Of a stretch of 64,000 nt of DNA, positions 25,599-35,869 are shown in pieces. Position numbers and translations under genes: made by a program. The notes beneath the pieces are model-generated. The model did no database searches and was not told the DNA's origin. It saw nothing but the letters and a program-made list of their open reading frames with translations. The stretch comes from JAGIBJ01 sp032119795 (GTDB lineage: Bacteria > Actinomycetota > Thermoleophilia > Solirubrobacterales > Solirubrobacteraceae), in the NCBI GenBank assembly GCA_032119795.1, contig JAUMFO010000008.1:124001-188000 (forward strand), given 5' to 3'. Numbering within the stretch: position 1 is the first letter of the stretch; each line of letters opens with the position of its first letter.

Positions 25599-27509
25599 GT
25601 GTTCTCCCTCCCCAGTATCCGGTCTTTTACCGCCGCGGCCGCCGCGGCGGCGCTGACGGCACTCAGTATGCCGGCGATGGCGCAGGCCGTCGTCGGGGGC
25701 AGCACCGACGGCGTCCGGTACGTCAACCAAGCCGGGCAGGACGGGGACTATCCATGGACGGTGGCGATCGTGGCGAAAGGCCTGTCGCCCTCCGACGGGC
25801 ACTTCTGCGGCGGCACACTCATCGCTCCAGATCGAGTCTTGACGGCAGCCCACTGCATCGACCCCAACGGCCCAAACCAGGCGACGGCGTCCTCCCTCGA
25901 CGTCGTGGTCGGCCAGACGTCGCTCGCCGCCGACGGCTGCACCACCTCCCATGAACGCCCCTGCGTCAGCGGCGACGATGACGGCACCAAGTGGACGACC
26001 GGCACCCACCTCTCCGTGTCGAGCATCAGCCTCCACGAGCGCGCCGACGTCGACCGCGGGTACTACTTCTACGACCTCGCGCAGCTCCAACTGGCCGAGC
26101 CCATCCCGACCTCGCTCTACGGGGCGATCGTCGCGCCCGTCGAGAGTGCCGGCCAAGCCGCGACCAACGACGAGAACACCACCGCCTCCGCGACGCCTGA
26201 AGCCTGGGGCACCGGAACCGACGGCTTCGTCTTCGGATGGGGCGTCTACCCCGAGCGCACCAACGCCAACAAACACTCAATCGCACCTGGCGAGTCCGTC
26301 ACCACCTGGCAGACCCCAAATGTGTTGATGCGCGGCGGCGGCGGCCAAGGCTTCATGACGCGACTCGCCGACGACACGTGCGCCGGGCGCCTCGGGAGCA
26401 CCGCCTTTCGCGCCGACAGCATGCTGTGTATGGGCCGGGCCGATCGGTACGCGCCTGCCGGCCCAGACGCGTGCTTTGGTGACTCGGGGGGCCCACTGCT
26501 CAAACGAGCCTTTCAATCCACGCCCGAGCTCGACACCCTCCCCGAACCCCAGCGCACCCAGGAGCGGATGCGCCTGCTGAACACGCAGGGTCGCCACTGG
26601 CGGCTGCTGGGCGTCGTGTCATGGGGCACCGGCTGCGGACTGGCCGAATACCCCGGCGTCTACGCCCGCGTCGGCACACCGGCGCTGCGAGGCTTCGTCA
26701 CGAACCCGTCGCCAGCCCCGGTGCCAGCACCGGCCGCAGGCGGCCCCTCAATCACCGGGTTCCTCGGCGTCGGGCAGCCGATCAGCTGCACCGCCGGCCA
26801 GTGGACGGGCGCAACGAGCTTCACCTACACCCTCTGGCGCGACAGCAACGGCGACGGCGGCCGCAGCAGCGGGGAGACGACCTTCAGCAACGTCTCGACC
26901 ACCGCCGACGGCCGATTCCAAACGCACCTGACCGAGTCCGACGTCCGGGCGCTCACGCCAGTACGAGATGCCACCGGCGCCGTCGTGCGCTCCCCCAAGG
27001 TGCTCTGCACCGTCGTCGGGCGCGGCCCCGGCGGCTACTTCTCCTTCGATGCGGCGCCCTACGTGCCGCCCGCTGCACCGCCTGAGACCCTGACGCCCGG
27101 TGGCACCACCCCGCCGCCGACCACGCCCCCGCCGACGACGCCGGCCGCCGACACCGTCCGGCCCACCCTCTTCAAGTCCTCCGCCGTCTGCTCCGCCACC
27201 GCCTGCCGCGTCGCGGTGATCGTCCTCGACCCCGGCAAAGGCGCCCTCGGCGTCAAATCGGTCCAAATGACGCTCGTCACGACCCGCGTCATCCGAACGC
27301 GCGTGAAGTCCGGCAAAGACAAGGGCAAACTCCGCACCTCCAAAAAGACCTACAAGAAGGTCGTCAAGGCCGTCCGCTCAGGCGACGAATGGGTCGTCCG
27401 CCTCAAGGCCCTGCGCCGCACCGACAGCCACAAACTGAAAGTCCGCGCCACCGACGCCTCCGGCAACGTCGGCACCCTCACCATCGGCATGAAACTCCGC
27501 AAGCGCTAG
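25599..27509 (+). CDS. Secreted trypsin-like serine protease (S1) with C-terminal Ig-like domain
   Basis: A 636-residue exported protease. A signal peptide (about 1-29, ending AMAQA) is followed by the mature start VVGG, typical of S1 proteases activated by N-terminal cleavage. Catalytic residues: His in LTAAHC, Asp in YDLAQLQL, Ser in GDSGGPLL. Cysteine pairs around His and Ser are kept. After the protease domain (to about 370) comes a Pro/Ala linker, a middle beta-rich domain (about 380-480), a PPPTTPPPTTP linker, and a basic C-terminal domain (about 530-636) that looks like an Ig-like wall-associated fold. The start is a GTG with weak translation signals. Likely acts outside the membrane; substrate unknown. 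Confidence 0.88.
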   Translation: MFSLPSIRSFTAAAAAAALTALSMPAMAQAVVGGSTDGVRYVNQAGQDGDYPWTVAIVAKGLSPSDGHFCGGTLIAPDRVLTAAHCIDPNGPNQATASSLDVVVGQTSLAADGCTTSHERPCVSGDDDGTKWTTGTHLSVSSISLHERADVDRGYYFYDLAQLQLAEPIPTSLYGAIVAPVESAGQAATNDENTTASATPEAWGTGTDGFVFGWGVYPERTNANKHSIAPGESVTTWQTPNVLMRGGGGQGFMTRLADDTCAGRLGSTAFRADSMLCMGRADRYAPAGPDACFGDSGGPLLKRAFQSTPELDTLPEPQRTQERMRLLNTQGRHWRLLGVVSWGTGCGLAEYPGVYARVGTPALRGFVTNPSPAPVPAPAAGGPSITGFLGVGQPISCTAGQWTGATSFTYTLWRDSNGDGGRSSGETTFSNVSTTADGRFQTHLTESDVRALTPVRDATGAVVRSPKVLCTVVGRGPGGYFSFDAAPYVPPAAPPETLTPGGTTPPPTTPPPTTPAADTVRPTLFKSSAVCSATACRVAVIVLDPGKGALGVKSVQMTLVTTRVIRTRVKSGKDKGKLRTSKKTYKKVVKAVRSGDEWVVRLKALRRTDSHKLKVRATDASGNVGTLTIGMKLRKR

Positions 27510-27533
27510 CTGAGCGGATCTCGCGGCGATCTT

Positions 27534-27587
27534 CGGCCGGTCCGAGAATCCACCGTACGGTGTACTTGTGGATCCTCGGCCAGGCCG
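27534..27587. terminator. Long imperfect hairpin, bidirectional terminator
   Basis: Arms 27534-27553 and 27568-27587 match at 17 of 20 positions around a 14-nt loop. Lies between convergent protease and prfB genes. Confidence 0.55.
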
Positions 27588-27650
27588 AATCTCATCCACG
27601 ATCTCTCGCTCAGGGAGTGAATGGGGCCGCGATCTTGGTGCCGCGGGCGT

Positions 27651-28775
27651 TTAGGATTCTTCTCTGAGCGGGGCGGTGCCGGTGATTTGGCGTTCGAGTT
27701 CGGCGCGCACGAAGGCGTCGAGGTCTCCGTCGAGGATGCGTTGGGCGTCGCCGGCTTCCACGCCCGTCCGGTGGTCCTTGACCATCGTGTAGGGGTGCAG
27801 CACGTAGGAGCGGATCTGCGAACCGAAGTTCACGTCCTGCACGCCGCCCTTTTCGCGGTCGAGTTCGGCTTTGCGCTCGCGCTCTTCCTTCTCGATCAGC
27901 TTGGCGCGCAGCATGCCCATCGCCGTCAGGCGGTTCTGGGTCTGCGAGCGTTCGTTCTGACACTGCACGACGATGCCCGACGGGCGGTGCGTAATGCGCA
28001 CCGCCGAGTCGGTCTTGTTGACGTGCTGCCCGCCGGCGCCTGAGGCGCGGTAGGTGTCGACCTGGAGATCGTCGGAGTCGATCTCAACGTCGCCGATGTC
28101 GTCGAGGATCGGAGCGACCTCGACGCCCGCAAAGGCGGTTTGGCGGCGGCCCTGCGAGTCGTACTTGGAGATCCGCACGAGGCGGTGCACGCCCTTCTCC
28201 GCGGAGTACAGGCCGTAGGCGTTCTCGCCCTCGGCGCGGAAGGTCGCCGAGCGAATGCCGGCCTCCTCCCCTTCGCTGTACTCCAGCACCTCGGTCTTGA
28301 AGCCGCGCGACTCGCCCCACCGCATCATCATCCGCAGCACCATCTCGGCCCAGTCCTGGGCGTCGGTGCCGCCGGTACCGGCGTTGATCGTCACAAGGGC
28401 GCCGCCGGCGTCGTACTGGCCGGAGAAGAGGCGCTCCTCCTCCAGATCGCCGAGTCGGTGCTCGAGGCTGGCGAGCTGCTCGACGACCTCGTCGACGAGT
28501 TCGTCATCTTCCTCAGCCAGCTCGATCATGCTGTCCAGGTCGCCGATGTCGCTGGCGACCGAGCGGTACGTCGACAGACGCTTGTTCACCGAGGCGTGCT
28601 GGGCGCCGACCTTCGCTGCGTTCGCCTGGTCGTCCCAGAAGCCGGCGGCTCCCATCTGGCCTTCGAGTTCGGCCACCTCAGCGGCAAGCGCTTCGGGGTC
28701 GAGGAAGGCGCCAAGGGCATCGAACTGCTTGCGAACAGCATTGATCCGCTGGTCCGTGTCGAAGGGAAGAGGCAT
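27651..28775 (-). CDS. prfB: Peptide chain release factor 2 (RF2)
   Basis: A 374-residue class-I release factor. The catalytic GGQ is at 248-250 (ASGAGGQHVNKT) and the domain order is normal, including the FWDDQ N-terminal helix and the ITHRPSGIVV strand. The stop-codon recognition tripeptide, SPF in textbook RF2, reads Ser-Lys-Tyr at 203-205 (RISKYDSQGRRQTAF), confirmed on the nucleotides at 28161-28169. There is no in-frame TGA near the start, so the autoregulatory frameshift found in many prfB genes is absent. The length and the ...AFAGVEV context still favour RF2 over RF1. TAGGCT 7 nt before the ATG indicates a leaderless mRNA. Follows secA on the same strand. Confidence 0.93.
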   Translation of the reverse strand: MPLPFDTDQRINAVRKQFDALGAFLDPEALAAEVAELEGQMGAAGFWDDQANAAKVGAQHASVNKRLSTYRSVASDIGDLDSMIELAEEDDELVDEVVEQLASLEHRLGDLEEERLFSGQYDAGGALVTINAGTGGTDAQDWAEMVLRMMMRWGESRGFKTEVLEYSEGEEAGIRSATFRAEGENAYGLYSAEKGVHRLVRISKYDSQGRRQTAFAGVEVAPILDDIGDVEIDSDDLQVDTYRASGAGGQHVNKTDSAVRITHRPSGIVVQCQNERSQTQNRLTAMGMLRAKLIEKEERERKAELDREKGGVQDVNFGSQIRSYVLHPYTMVKDHRTGVEAGDAQRILDGDLDAFVRAELERQITGTAPLREES

Positions 28776-28782
28776 TGATTCC

Positions 28783-28788
28783 AGCCTA
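28783..28788 (-). promoter_or_regulatory. -10 element TAGGCT for prfB
   Basis: TAGGCT on the minus strand ends 7 nt before the prfB ATG. Same hexamer and nearly the same spacing as at the UDP-glucose dehydrogenase gene. Confidence 0.5.
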
Positions 28789-28851
28789 GATGGTTGGGCC
28801 GTGCGACCACCGCTTCAAGCGCAGCTCCTGAGCGAGAGATCGCGCCGCAGA

Positions 28852-28910
28852 TTTGCCGCGCGCGCGACTGGTTCAGGCCTCCGGGCCGGGCCAGTTGCGC
28901 GCGTGGCAAA
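28852..28910 (-). terminator. Terminator downstream of secA
   Basis: A 20-bp stem (28852-28871 with 28891-28910) has 18 perfect matches, with G-U wobble possible at the other two, around a 19-nt loop. It lies between the secA stop and prfB. Confidence 0.65.
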
Positions 28911-28915
28911 GATGC

Positions 28916-31714
<2,799 letters not shown>

Positions 31715-31813
31715 GAGAATCGTCACACTACCAGGGGCGTGCGGCTGGAACCCCCACGCAGCAGGGCCCGTCAGCGTGAATCCGAGCGCCGACGCGACCT
31801 CCCCAGAACGCAG

Positions 31814-31844
31814 AAACGCCCCGCCCGAAGCGGGCGAGGCGTTT
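31814..31844 (-). terminator. Terminator downstream of hpf
   Basis: A 14-bp stem with one mismatch (31814-31827 with 31831-31844), 3-nt loop, ends in TTT on both strands. Separates hpf from secA. Confidence 0.7.
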
Positions 31845-31916
31845 GCCGATCCGGATCAGCGCCACGTGTGGCCGCTGCGGATCGCGTGGGCCGCTCGGGC
31901 CCGTAGTACTGGGTTG

Positions 31917-32273
31917 CTAGACCGCTGGCGACGCAGAACTGCGCATCGCTCGTGAGGCGACTCGTGCCTCGCGGATGTGGCGGCGCTTCTCTTGTGTCGC
32001 CTTCACCTGGCGGGCCAACTCCTCTGAGCAGAGGACGATGGCGTGACGCATGCTGTGTGACGAGTCATGTGCGCACACGGTGCGCCCATGCATCTTCAGC
32101 CGCGCTTCGACAGCCATACAGTCGGCGATCTTGGGGTTGCGCTCTTCGCGCACCTCGACCTCGAGTCTGGCGTCGTCCGGTAGCTGAGCAGCGACAGCCC
32201 TGAATCGTCGCTCGACGAGCGCTCGAAGCTCGTCAGTCACCGGAGTGTTGCGTCCCTTGACATCGATCCTCAC
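31917..32273 (-). CDS. hpf: Ribosome hibernation promoting factor, short form
   Basis: A 118-residue S30AE-domain protein that binds the decoding centre of idle ribosomes. It begins RIDVKGRNTPVTDELRALVE and keeps the beta-alpha-beta-beta-beta-alpha pattern with a basic last helix (QEKRRHIREARVASR). It lacks the dimerising C-terminal domain of long HPF, so it corresponds to the short YfiA/HPF type. GTG 32273 has GGGGG about 5 nt upstream; a TTG one codon earlier is possible. A short reading frame with its own ribosome-binding site overlaps its 5' end, and a CRP-type box lies about 180 nt upstream. Confidence 0.88.
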   Translation of the reverse strand: MRIDVKGRNTPVTDELRALVERRFRAVAAQLPDDARLEVEVREERNPKIADCMAVEARLKMHGRTVCAHDSSHSMRHAIVLCSEELARQVKATQEKRRHIREARVASRAMRSSASPAV

Positions 32274-32367
32274 CAAAGACCCCCTTGAAGGTTGGTGTTG
32301 CCATGCGCCTGGTCCGAGCGATGTTCCTCCTCTCGGCGGCGTTTGTGGGCCCCTTCTGGACGTTCAT
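32233..32367 (-). CDS. Possible 44-residue leader ORF overlapping hpf
   Basis: An ATG at 32367 has GGAG at a 5-nt distance (32373-32376) and opens a frame of 44 codons, Arg-rich in the middle (AERRNIARTRR), that ends inside hpf in a different frame. The overlap of about 40 nt could couple the two. No family is recognisable; the good ribosome-binding site is the only support. Confidence 0.3.
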   Translation of the reverse strand: MNVQKGPTNAAERRNIARTRRMATPTFKGVFGEDRCQGTQHSGD

Positions 32368-32452
32368 ATGATCTCCGGGCACCTCCCCACGCCTCGGCAA
32401 TCCGGAAACTCCTGGAAATGGTGGGTGGACGCCGCGAACGGGTTGGCGCAAA

Positions 32453-32468
32453 TGTGATGGCCATCACC
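32453..32468. promoter_or_regulatory. CRP/GlxR-type box TGTGA-N6-TCACC
   Basis: Within a perfect 14-bp palindrome (GTGATGGCCATCAC, 32454-32467). One base from the consensus TGTGA-N6-TCACA. Lies between comF and hpf on the hpf-proximal side, so hpf is the likely target. Confidence 0.5.
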
Positions 32469-32565
32469 GTGTTGAGTGCCAAGTCGAGGCACCGGCCGTG
32501 GCTTCGCGCTCCGATCTGGAGGGCGCTCGTCCCCCGCCCGTCCGCTCGCTTTGGCCACCCGGCCA

Positions 32566-33249
32566 TCACCGCGGCTCGGCCCCCGGCGCGGCGGCCACGG
32601 TGATCGCCAGGATCTCTTGCGCCCCTGCGGCCCGCAGCAGCGCTGCCGCGTGATCGAGCGTGGTGCCGGTCGTGCGGACGTCGTCGACGAGGACGATGCT
32701 CCGCGGGGCGCGCCCGACCGCGCGGAGCCCGAGGCGGTGCGGAGCAGCTGCGCGGTCGGCCACGGTGCGCCCCGCCTGCCGGCGCGCCCATGGCACGCGC
32801 CACAGCAGGCGCTCCACTGGCAGCCCTTCTCGGGTGGCGAGCGCCTGCGCCAGCACCTTTCCCGCATCCGGGCCCCGCAGCGCCCGGCGGGGGTGCGCCG
32901 GTACCCAGGTGACGTGCGCCCCGGCCGGAAGCCCACCGACCGGCCACCGATCCAGCAGCAGCGCCACCGAGGCCGCGGGCGCACCACGCTTGGCCTGCAG
33001 CAGGGCCCGGCGCACTCGCCCGCGGTAGGCGGCTGCAGCCCACCCGGGGCACGAGGTTTGCCCGGCTACCCAGTACCCGGCGGTGGGCCCGCAGCGGGCC
33101 CAGCAGTGCACGCACCAACTGCCCTGCACCTCTCCCGCCGTCGGGGCCACCGCCGGCCCGGGGAGTTCGTCGCCGCAGCCACCGCAGCGGGCTGGTGCGA
33201 GCACCGAGAGGCTCAGACGGGCGGCGTGGGAGTGTTGAGAGGGAGGCAC
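32566..33249 (-). CDS. comF: ComF family phosphoribosyltransferase-like protein
   Basis: A 227-residue protein with an N-terminal zinc-finger of paired cysteines (CGGCGDE ... WCVHCWARC) and a C-terminal PRTase domain whose PRPP loop is IVLVDDVRTTGTTL. ComF is needed for uptake of transforming DNA in several bacteria, acting at the inner face of the membrane; elsewhere its role is unclear. It lies upstream of hpf and secA, a conserved actinobacterial order. The GTG at 33249 is the best start in frame but has no clear ribosome-binding site. Divergent from ctaG. Confidence 0.88.
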   Translation of the reverse strand: MPPSQHSHAARLSLSVLAPARCGGCGDELPGPAVAPTAGEVQGSWCVHCWARCGPTAGYWVAGQTSCPGWAAAAYRGRVRRALLQAKRGAPAASVALLLDRWPVGGLPAGAHVTWVPAHPRRALRGPDAGKVLAQALATREGLPVERLLWRVPWARRQAGRTVADRAAAPHRLGLRAVGRAPRSIVLVDDVRTTGTTLDHAAALLRAAGAQEILAITVAAAPGAEPR

Positions 33250-33311
33250 CTGCGCCAGCCTGCCCGGGCATTCGTCACGCGGGTGCCGCGCACTGCGACA
33301 ATTCTGCGCAG

Positions 33312-34169
33312 ATGCTCGCCGTGGCTGCCACGGAGCCGGTCGGGTGGACGATCTACCCCGGCCCGCTCTTTCTCCTGGTACCGATCACCGTCGCCTATGT
33401 GATCCGATGGCGAAAGGTTGGCGCTCACCCCGGCCGCCTCGTCCTCTTTCTGGCGGGGATCGCGCTGGCGGCGGTCGCGATGTTCTCGCCGATCGACGCG
33501 CTCGGCAGCGAGCTGCTGACGATGCACATGATCCAGCACCTGCTGCTGCTCGACATCGTCCCGATCCTCTGCTTCCTTGGTTTGACGAAGGCGATCTTCC
33601 GCCCCGCCACGAAGCATCTGATCCGGCTCGAACGCGGAGCCCCGTGGCTGCTCTCTCCCCTGCTCGGCGTGGTCCTCTACATCCTCGGGATGTGGTTCTG
33701 GCACTGGCCGGCGTTCTACGACGCGGCCGTCAGGTATCCGGGAGTCCATGTGCTCGAGCACCTGACGTTCGGGCTGATCGGCGGCCTGTACTGGTGGCAT
33801 CTGATCTCACCGATCCGCGACACCCGCCGCCTCTCGGGCATGGGCGCCGTGCTGTACATGTCGGCAACGAAGGTGTTCGTCGGCATCCTGGGCATCGCGC
33901 TCACGTTCATCCCGCGGTCGATCTACCCCGTCTACCAAGAGCAGGCCAATCGGTGGGGTATCTCCGCAGCCGAGGACCAGTCGCTGGCCGGCGTGATCAT
34001 GGCGACCGAGCAGTCGATCATCATGACCATCGCCTTGGTGTGGCTCATCGCCCAGGCCATCGACCGCTCCGAGAAGGAGCAGCTCCGGAAGGAGCGCTTC
34101 GGCGAGCCTGGCCGCGCGACGCGCACGACCCCGAGCCCGGACGCCGGCGCGGCTCGCAAGCTCTACTGA
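33312..34169 (+). CDS. Cytochrome c oxidase assembly protein, caa3-type CtaG
   Basis: A 285-residue integral membrane protein with about seven hydrophobic segments. The family's paired His motifs are visible: MHMIQHLLLLDIVP, FWHWPAFYD and VHVLEHLTFGL. The caa3_CtaG family assists copper insertion into heme-copper oxidases; it is not related to the Cox11 type that shares the name. The cytoplasmic tail is charged. No oxidase subunits are nearby. The ATG at 33312 begins just before the first membrane helix; an upstream in-frame extension is Arg/Gly-rich and was rejected. Confidence 0.88.
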   Translation: MLAVAATEPVGWTIYPGPLFLLVPITVAYVIRWRKVGAHPGRLVLFLAGIALAAVAMFSPIDALGSELLTMHMIQHLLLLDIVPILCFLGLTKAIFRPATKHLIRLERGAPWLLSPLLGVVLYILGMWFWHWPAFYDAAVRYPGVHVLEHLTFGLIGGLYWWHLISPIRDTRRLSGMGAVLYMSATKVFVGILGIALTFIPRSIYPVYQEQANRWGISAAEDQSLAGVIMATEQSIIMTIALVWLIAQAIDRSEKEQLRKERFGEPGRATRTTPSPDAGAARKLY

Positions 34170-34215
34170 GCCGGGCTGCTACCGGGGCAGACCACTTGAC
34201 CCGATCAAGAGACAG

Positions 34216-34232
34216 CTAGTCGGTCCGACTAG
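34216..34232. promoter_or_regulatory. Perfect palindrome CTAGTCGGTCCGACTAG
   Basis: Eight-bp arms around a single central T, upstream of the zinc-ribbon membrane protein gene and downstream of a TTGACC. It has the size and symmetry of a TetR-family operator. Confidence 0.45.
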
Positions 34233-35161
34233 TGAAACATGCCGGGTGGTACAGGATCAGCCGGGCCACCCCAGTGAGCCGACGAAGGATCTCTCAGGAT
34301 CGTCCGATCGGGATGGCGCGCCACTCGGCACTGGAGACCGCCCGGGTGGCGGCCGTTCTCGCCTGGCCACTACTCCCGGCGATGGTGCTGTGCCTCGGAA
34401 TTCCTGGCCTGGGGTACCTCATCCTCGGCTCCAAGCGGGTCGCGCTCCGGGCGTTCAAGCTGATCGCCGCCGGAATCGCGGCGGTCTTCGCGATCATCTT
34501 CCTCACCGCTCTGACCTGCAATGGCGACTGCTCGGCAAGCGTTGTCCGACCCTTGACCACGGCCTATCTCATGGCGGCGGCAGCAACCGCTCTCTGGATC
34601 CCGTGGGCGACCTACAGGATCCGGATCCCAAAGATGCTGGCGACTCGCTCCAAGGCATCGGCCGCCGCCGAGGCACCGCTGGCGAGCTGTCCACGATGCA
34701 GGGCTGCCGACCGGAACTCCTCCGGCTGGTGCCCGGCATGCCACTCGGCGCTGCAGCCTGGAACCGTTCCGACGGACCTACCGCTCGTCGCGTCCACGGA
34801 CATGCATACTGGCGCTGGAGGGGCCCGCCACCGGGCGACGCCGCATCGAGTCGGCTGCTCATCAGGCGAAATGATTCGGATGTGGCCCGGCTACTCGTCA
34901 CTGATGGCGTGGCCCGCCCGTCGCGCGTACCCAGATCTCACCGTCACCATCGAACAGGCGTACCGAGACCCAGCCGAGAGTCAGCTCCTGTGGACCCAAA
35001 AACACACCCTCGGCACCAGCCGCGACGGATCGCATGAAGACACGCGAGTCGTGGCTTGGCATCGGTTGCGGAAGGATAAGATCGTCTCCACCTGGGAGTT
35101 CATGCCGATGTACCACCCAACAGCGGAGCCCGACGCCACCGGGCCAGACAAGCTCGACTAG
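34232..35161 (+). CDS. Two-helix membrane protein with zinc ribbon and NTF2-like tail, unknown
   Basis: Up to 309 residues, no family recognised with certainty. From about residue 40 there are hydrophobic stretches (AWPLLPAMVLCLGIPGLG, AGIAAVFAIIFLTAL, AYLMAAAATALWIPWA) forming two or three membrane spans. A small zinc ribbon follows (SCPRC...GWCPAC). The last 80 residues (YPDLTVTIEQAYRD ... HRLRKDKIVSTWEFMP) resemble the second half of an NTF2/SnoaL-like fold; this is pattern reading only. The start is uncertain: GTG 34232 overlaps the palindrome, while ATG 34313 begins closer to the first helix and is perhaps better. GC at third positions is slightly lower than in its neighbours. Confidence 0.55.
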   Translation: MKHAGWYRISRATPVSRRRISQDRPIGMARHSALETARVAAVLAWPLLPAMVLCLGIPGLGYLILGSKRVALRAFKLIAAGIAAVFAIIFLTALTCNGDCSASVVRPLTTAYLMAAAATALWIPWATYRIRIPKMLATRSKASAAAEAPLASCPRCRAADRNSSGWCPACHSALQPGTVPTDLPLVASTDMHTGAGGARHRATPHRVGCSSGEMIRMWPGYSSLMAWPARRAYPDLTVTIEQAYRDPAESQLLWTQKHTLGTSRDGSHEDTRVVAWHRLRKDKIVSTWEFMPMYHPTAEPDATGPDKLD

Positions 35162-35166
35162 CGGCG

Positions 35167-35481
35167 TCAGTCGGCGGTGGCCGATGCCACGATCGCCGTT
35201 TCCAGATCGTCGTTGCTCCAGACCCGACCACCACTCCCCCAGGCTCCGTCTTGGGCGTGAAGGACGTTGACTCAGGTGTTGGCGGGCGCATGTCCGGCGA
35301 CCGTGAGCTCGTCGACGACCTCGGTGGCGCGCGCGATGAACGCGGTGCGCGAGTCCGCCGTCGACAGGCCGACCTCGGGGAGCTTGAGCTCGACCATCAC
35401 GATCGGTGCGACCGATCCGCCGGCGTAGACCGCCGACGGATCGAGCACGTGGACCGTGCCGCCGACCATCGAGGACAGGAA
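35167..35481 (-). pseudogene. Tautomerase-family remnant (5' deleted, in-frame TGA)
   Basis: Reading the minus strand from about 35481 gives FLSSMVGGTVHVLDPSAVYA, then VELKLPEVGLSTADSRTAFI, then ELTVAGHAPANT, and after a TGA at 35272-35274 the same frame continues VNVLHAQDGAWGSGGRVW and ends at 35167. The pattern fits a tautomerase-superfamily protein in which the TGA replaces a Trp codon (N-T-W-V-N-V expected). The N-terminal part is missing: upstream of 35481 the frame becomes unrelated sequence, where the TetR remnant begins on the other strand. Confidence 0.65.
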
Positions 35482-35500
35482 GGCATTGCCCGGCGATGGA

Positions 35501-35869
35501 CTCTCGGGTGCGCTGCAGACGCTCCCGGTCGTCGGCGGGCCCAGCTCCGTCGTGTCCGCGTTCCTCGCGCTCGTGCGCCCGGTCGTCGAGCAGTCGGCCG
35601 CCGGCTCGGGCTGCGCGGTCGCCGCGGCCTGCACCGAGAGTCCGGCGGGCTCGCCGCTGCATGACGCGTCGGCCGAGGTCTTCGGCGCCTGGCGATCGCG
35701 ACTGGCGGACCGGCTCGTCGCCGCGGGTGCCACCGAAGTGGAGGCCACCGCGACCTCCGCCCTCCTGCTGGCGACCCTCGAGGGCGCCCACGTCACCTGC
35801 CGCGCGGCCGACTCGATCGAGCCGTTCGACGCGGCGTGTGCGGCCCTGCGGGCCGCCGGCCTGGCCTAG
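35501..35869 (+). pseudogene. TetR-family regulator remnant, C-terminal domain only
   Basis: The plus-strand frame from about 35501 encodes a C-terminal TetR ligand domain of the LmrA/YxaF type: GCAVAAACTESPAG, FGAWRSRLADRLVAAGATE, LLLATLEGAHVTCRA, ending AALRAAGLA. The helix-turn-helix half is absent; sequence upstream in any frame does not encode it and instead belongs to the tautomerase remnant on the other strand. The open frame formally starts at a GTG at 35456 but cannot give a working repressor. Its stop overlaps the stop of the convergent nucleotidyltransferase gene. Confidence 0.7.

Noticed and set aside
27651..28775. Programmed +1 frameshift in prfB
   Set aside because: There is no in-frame TGA or slippery CTT-TGA near the start; the frame is continuous over the full RF2 length.
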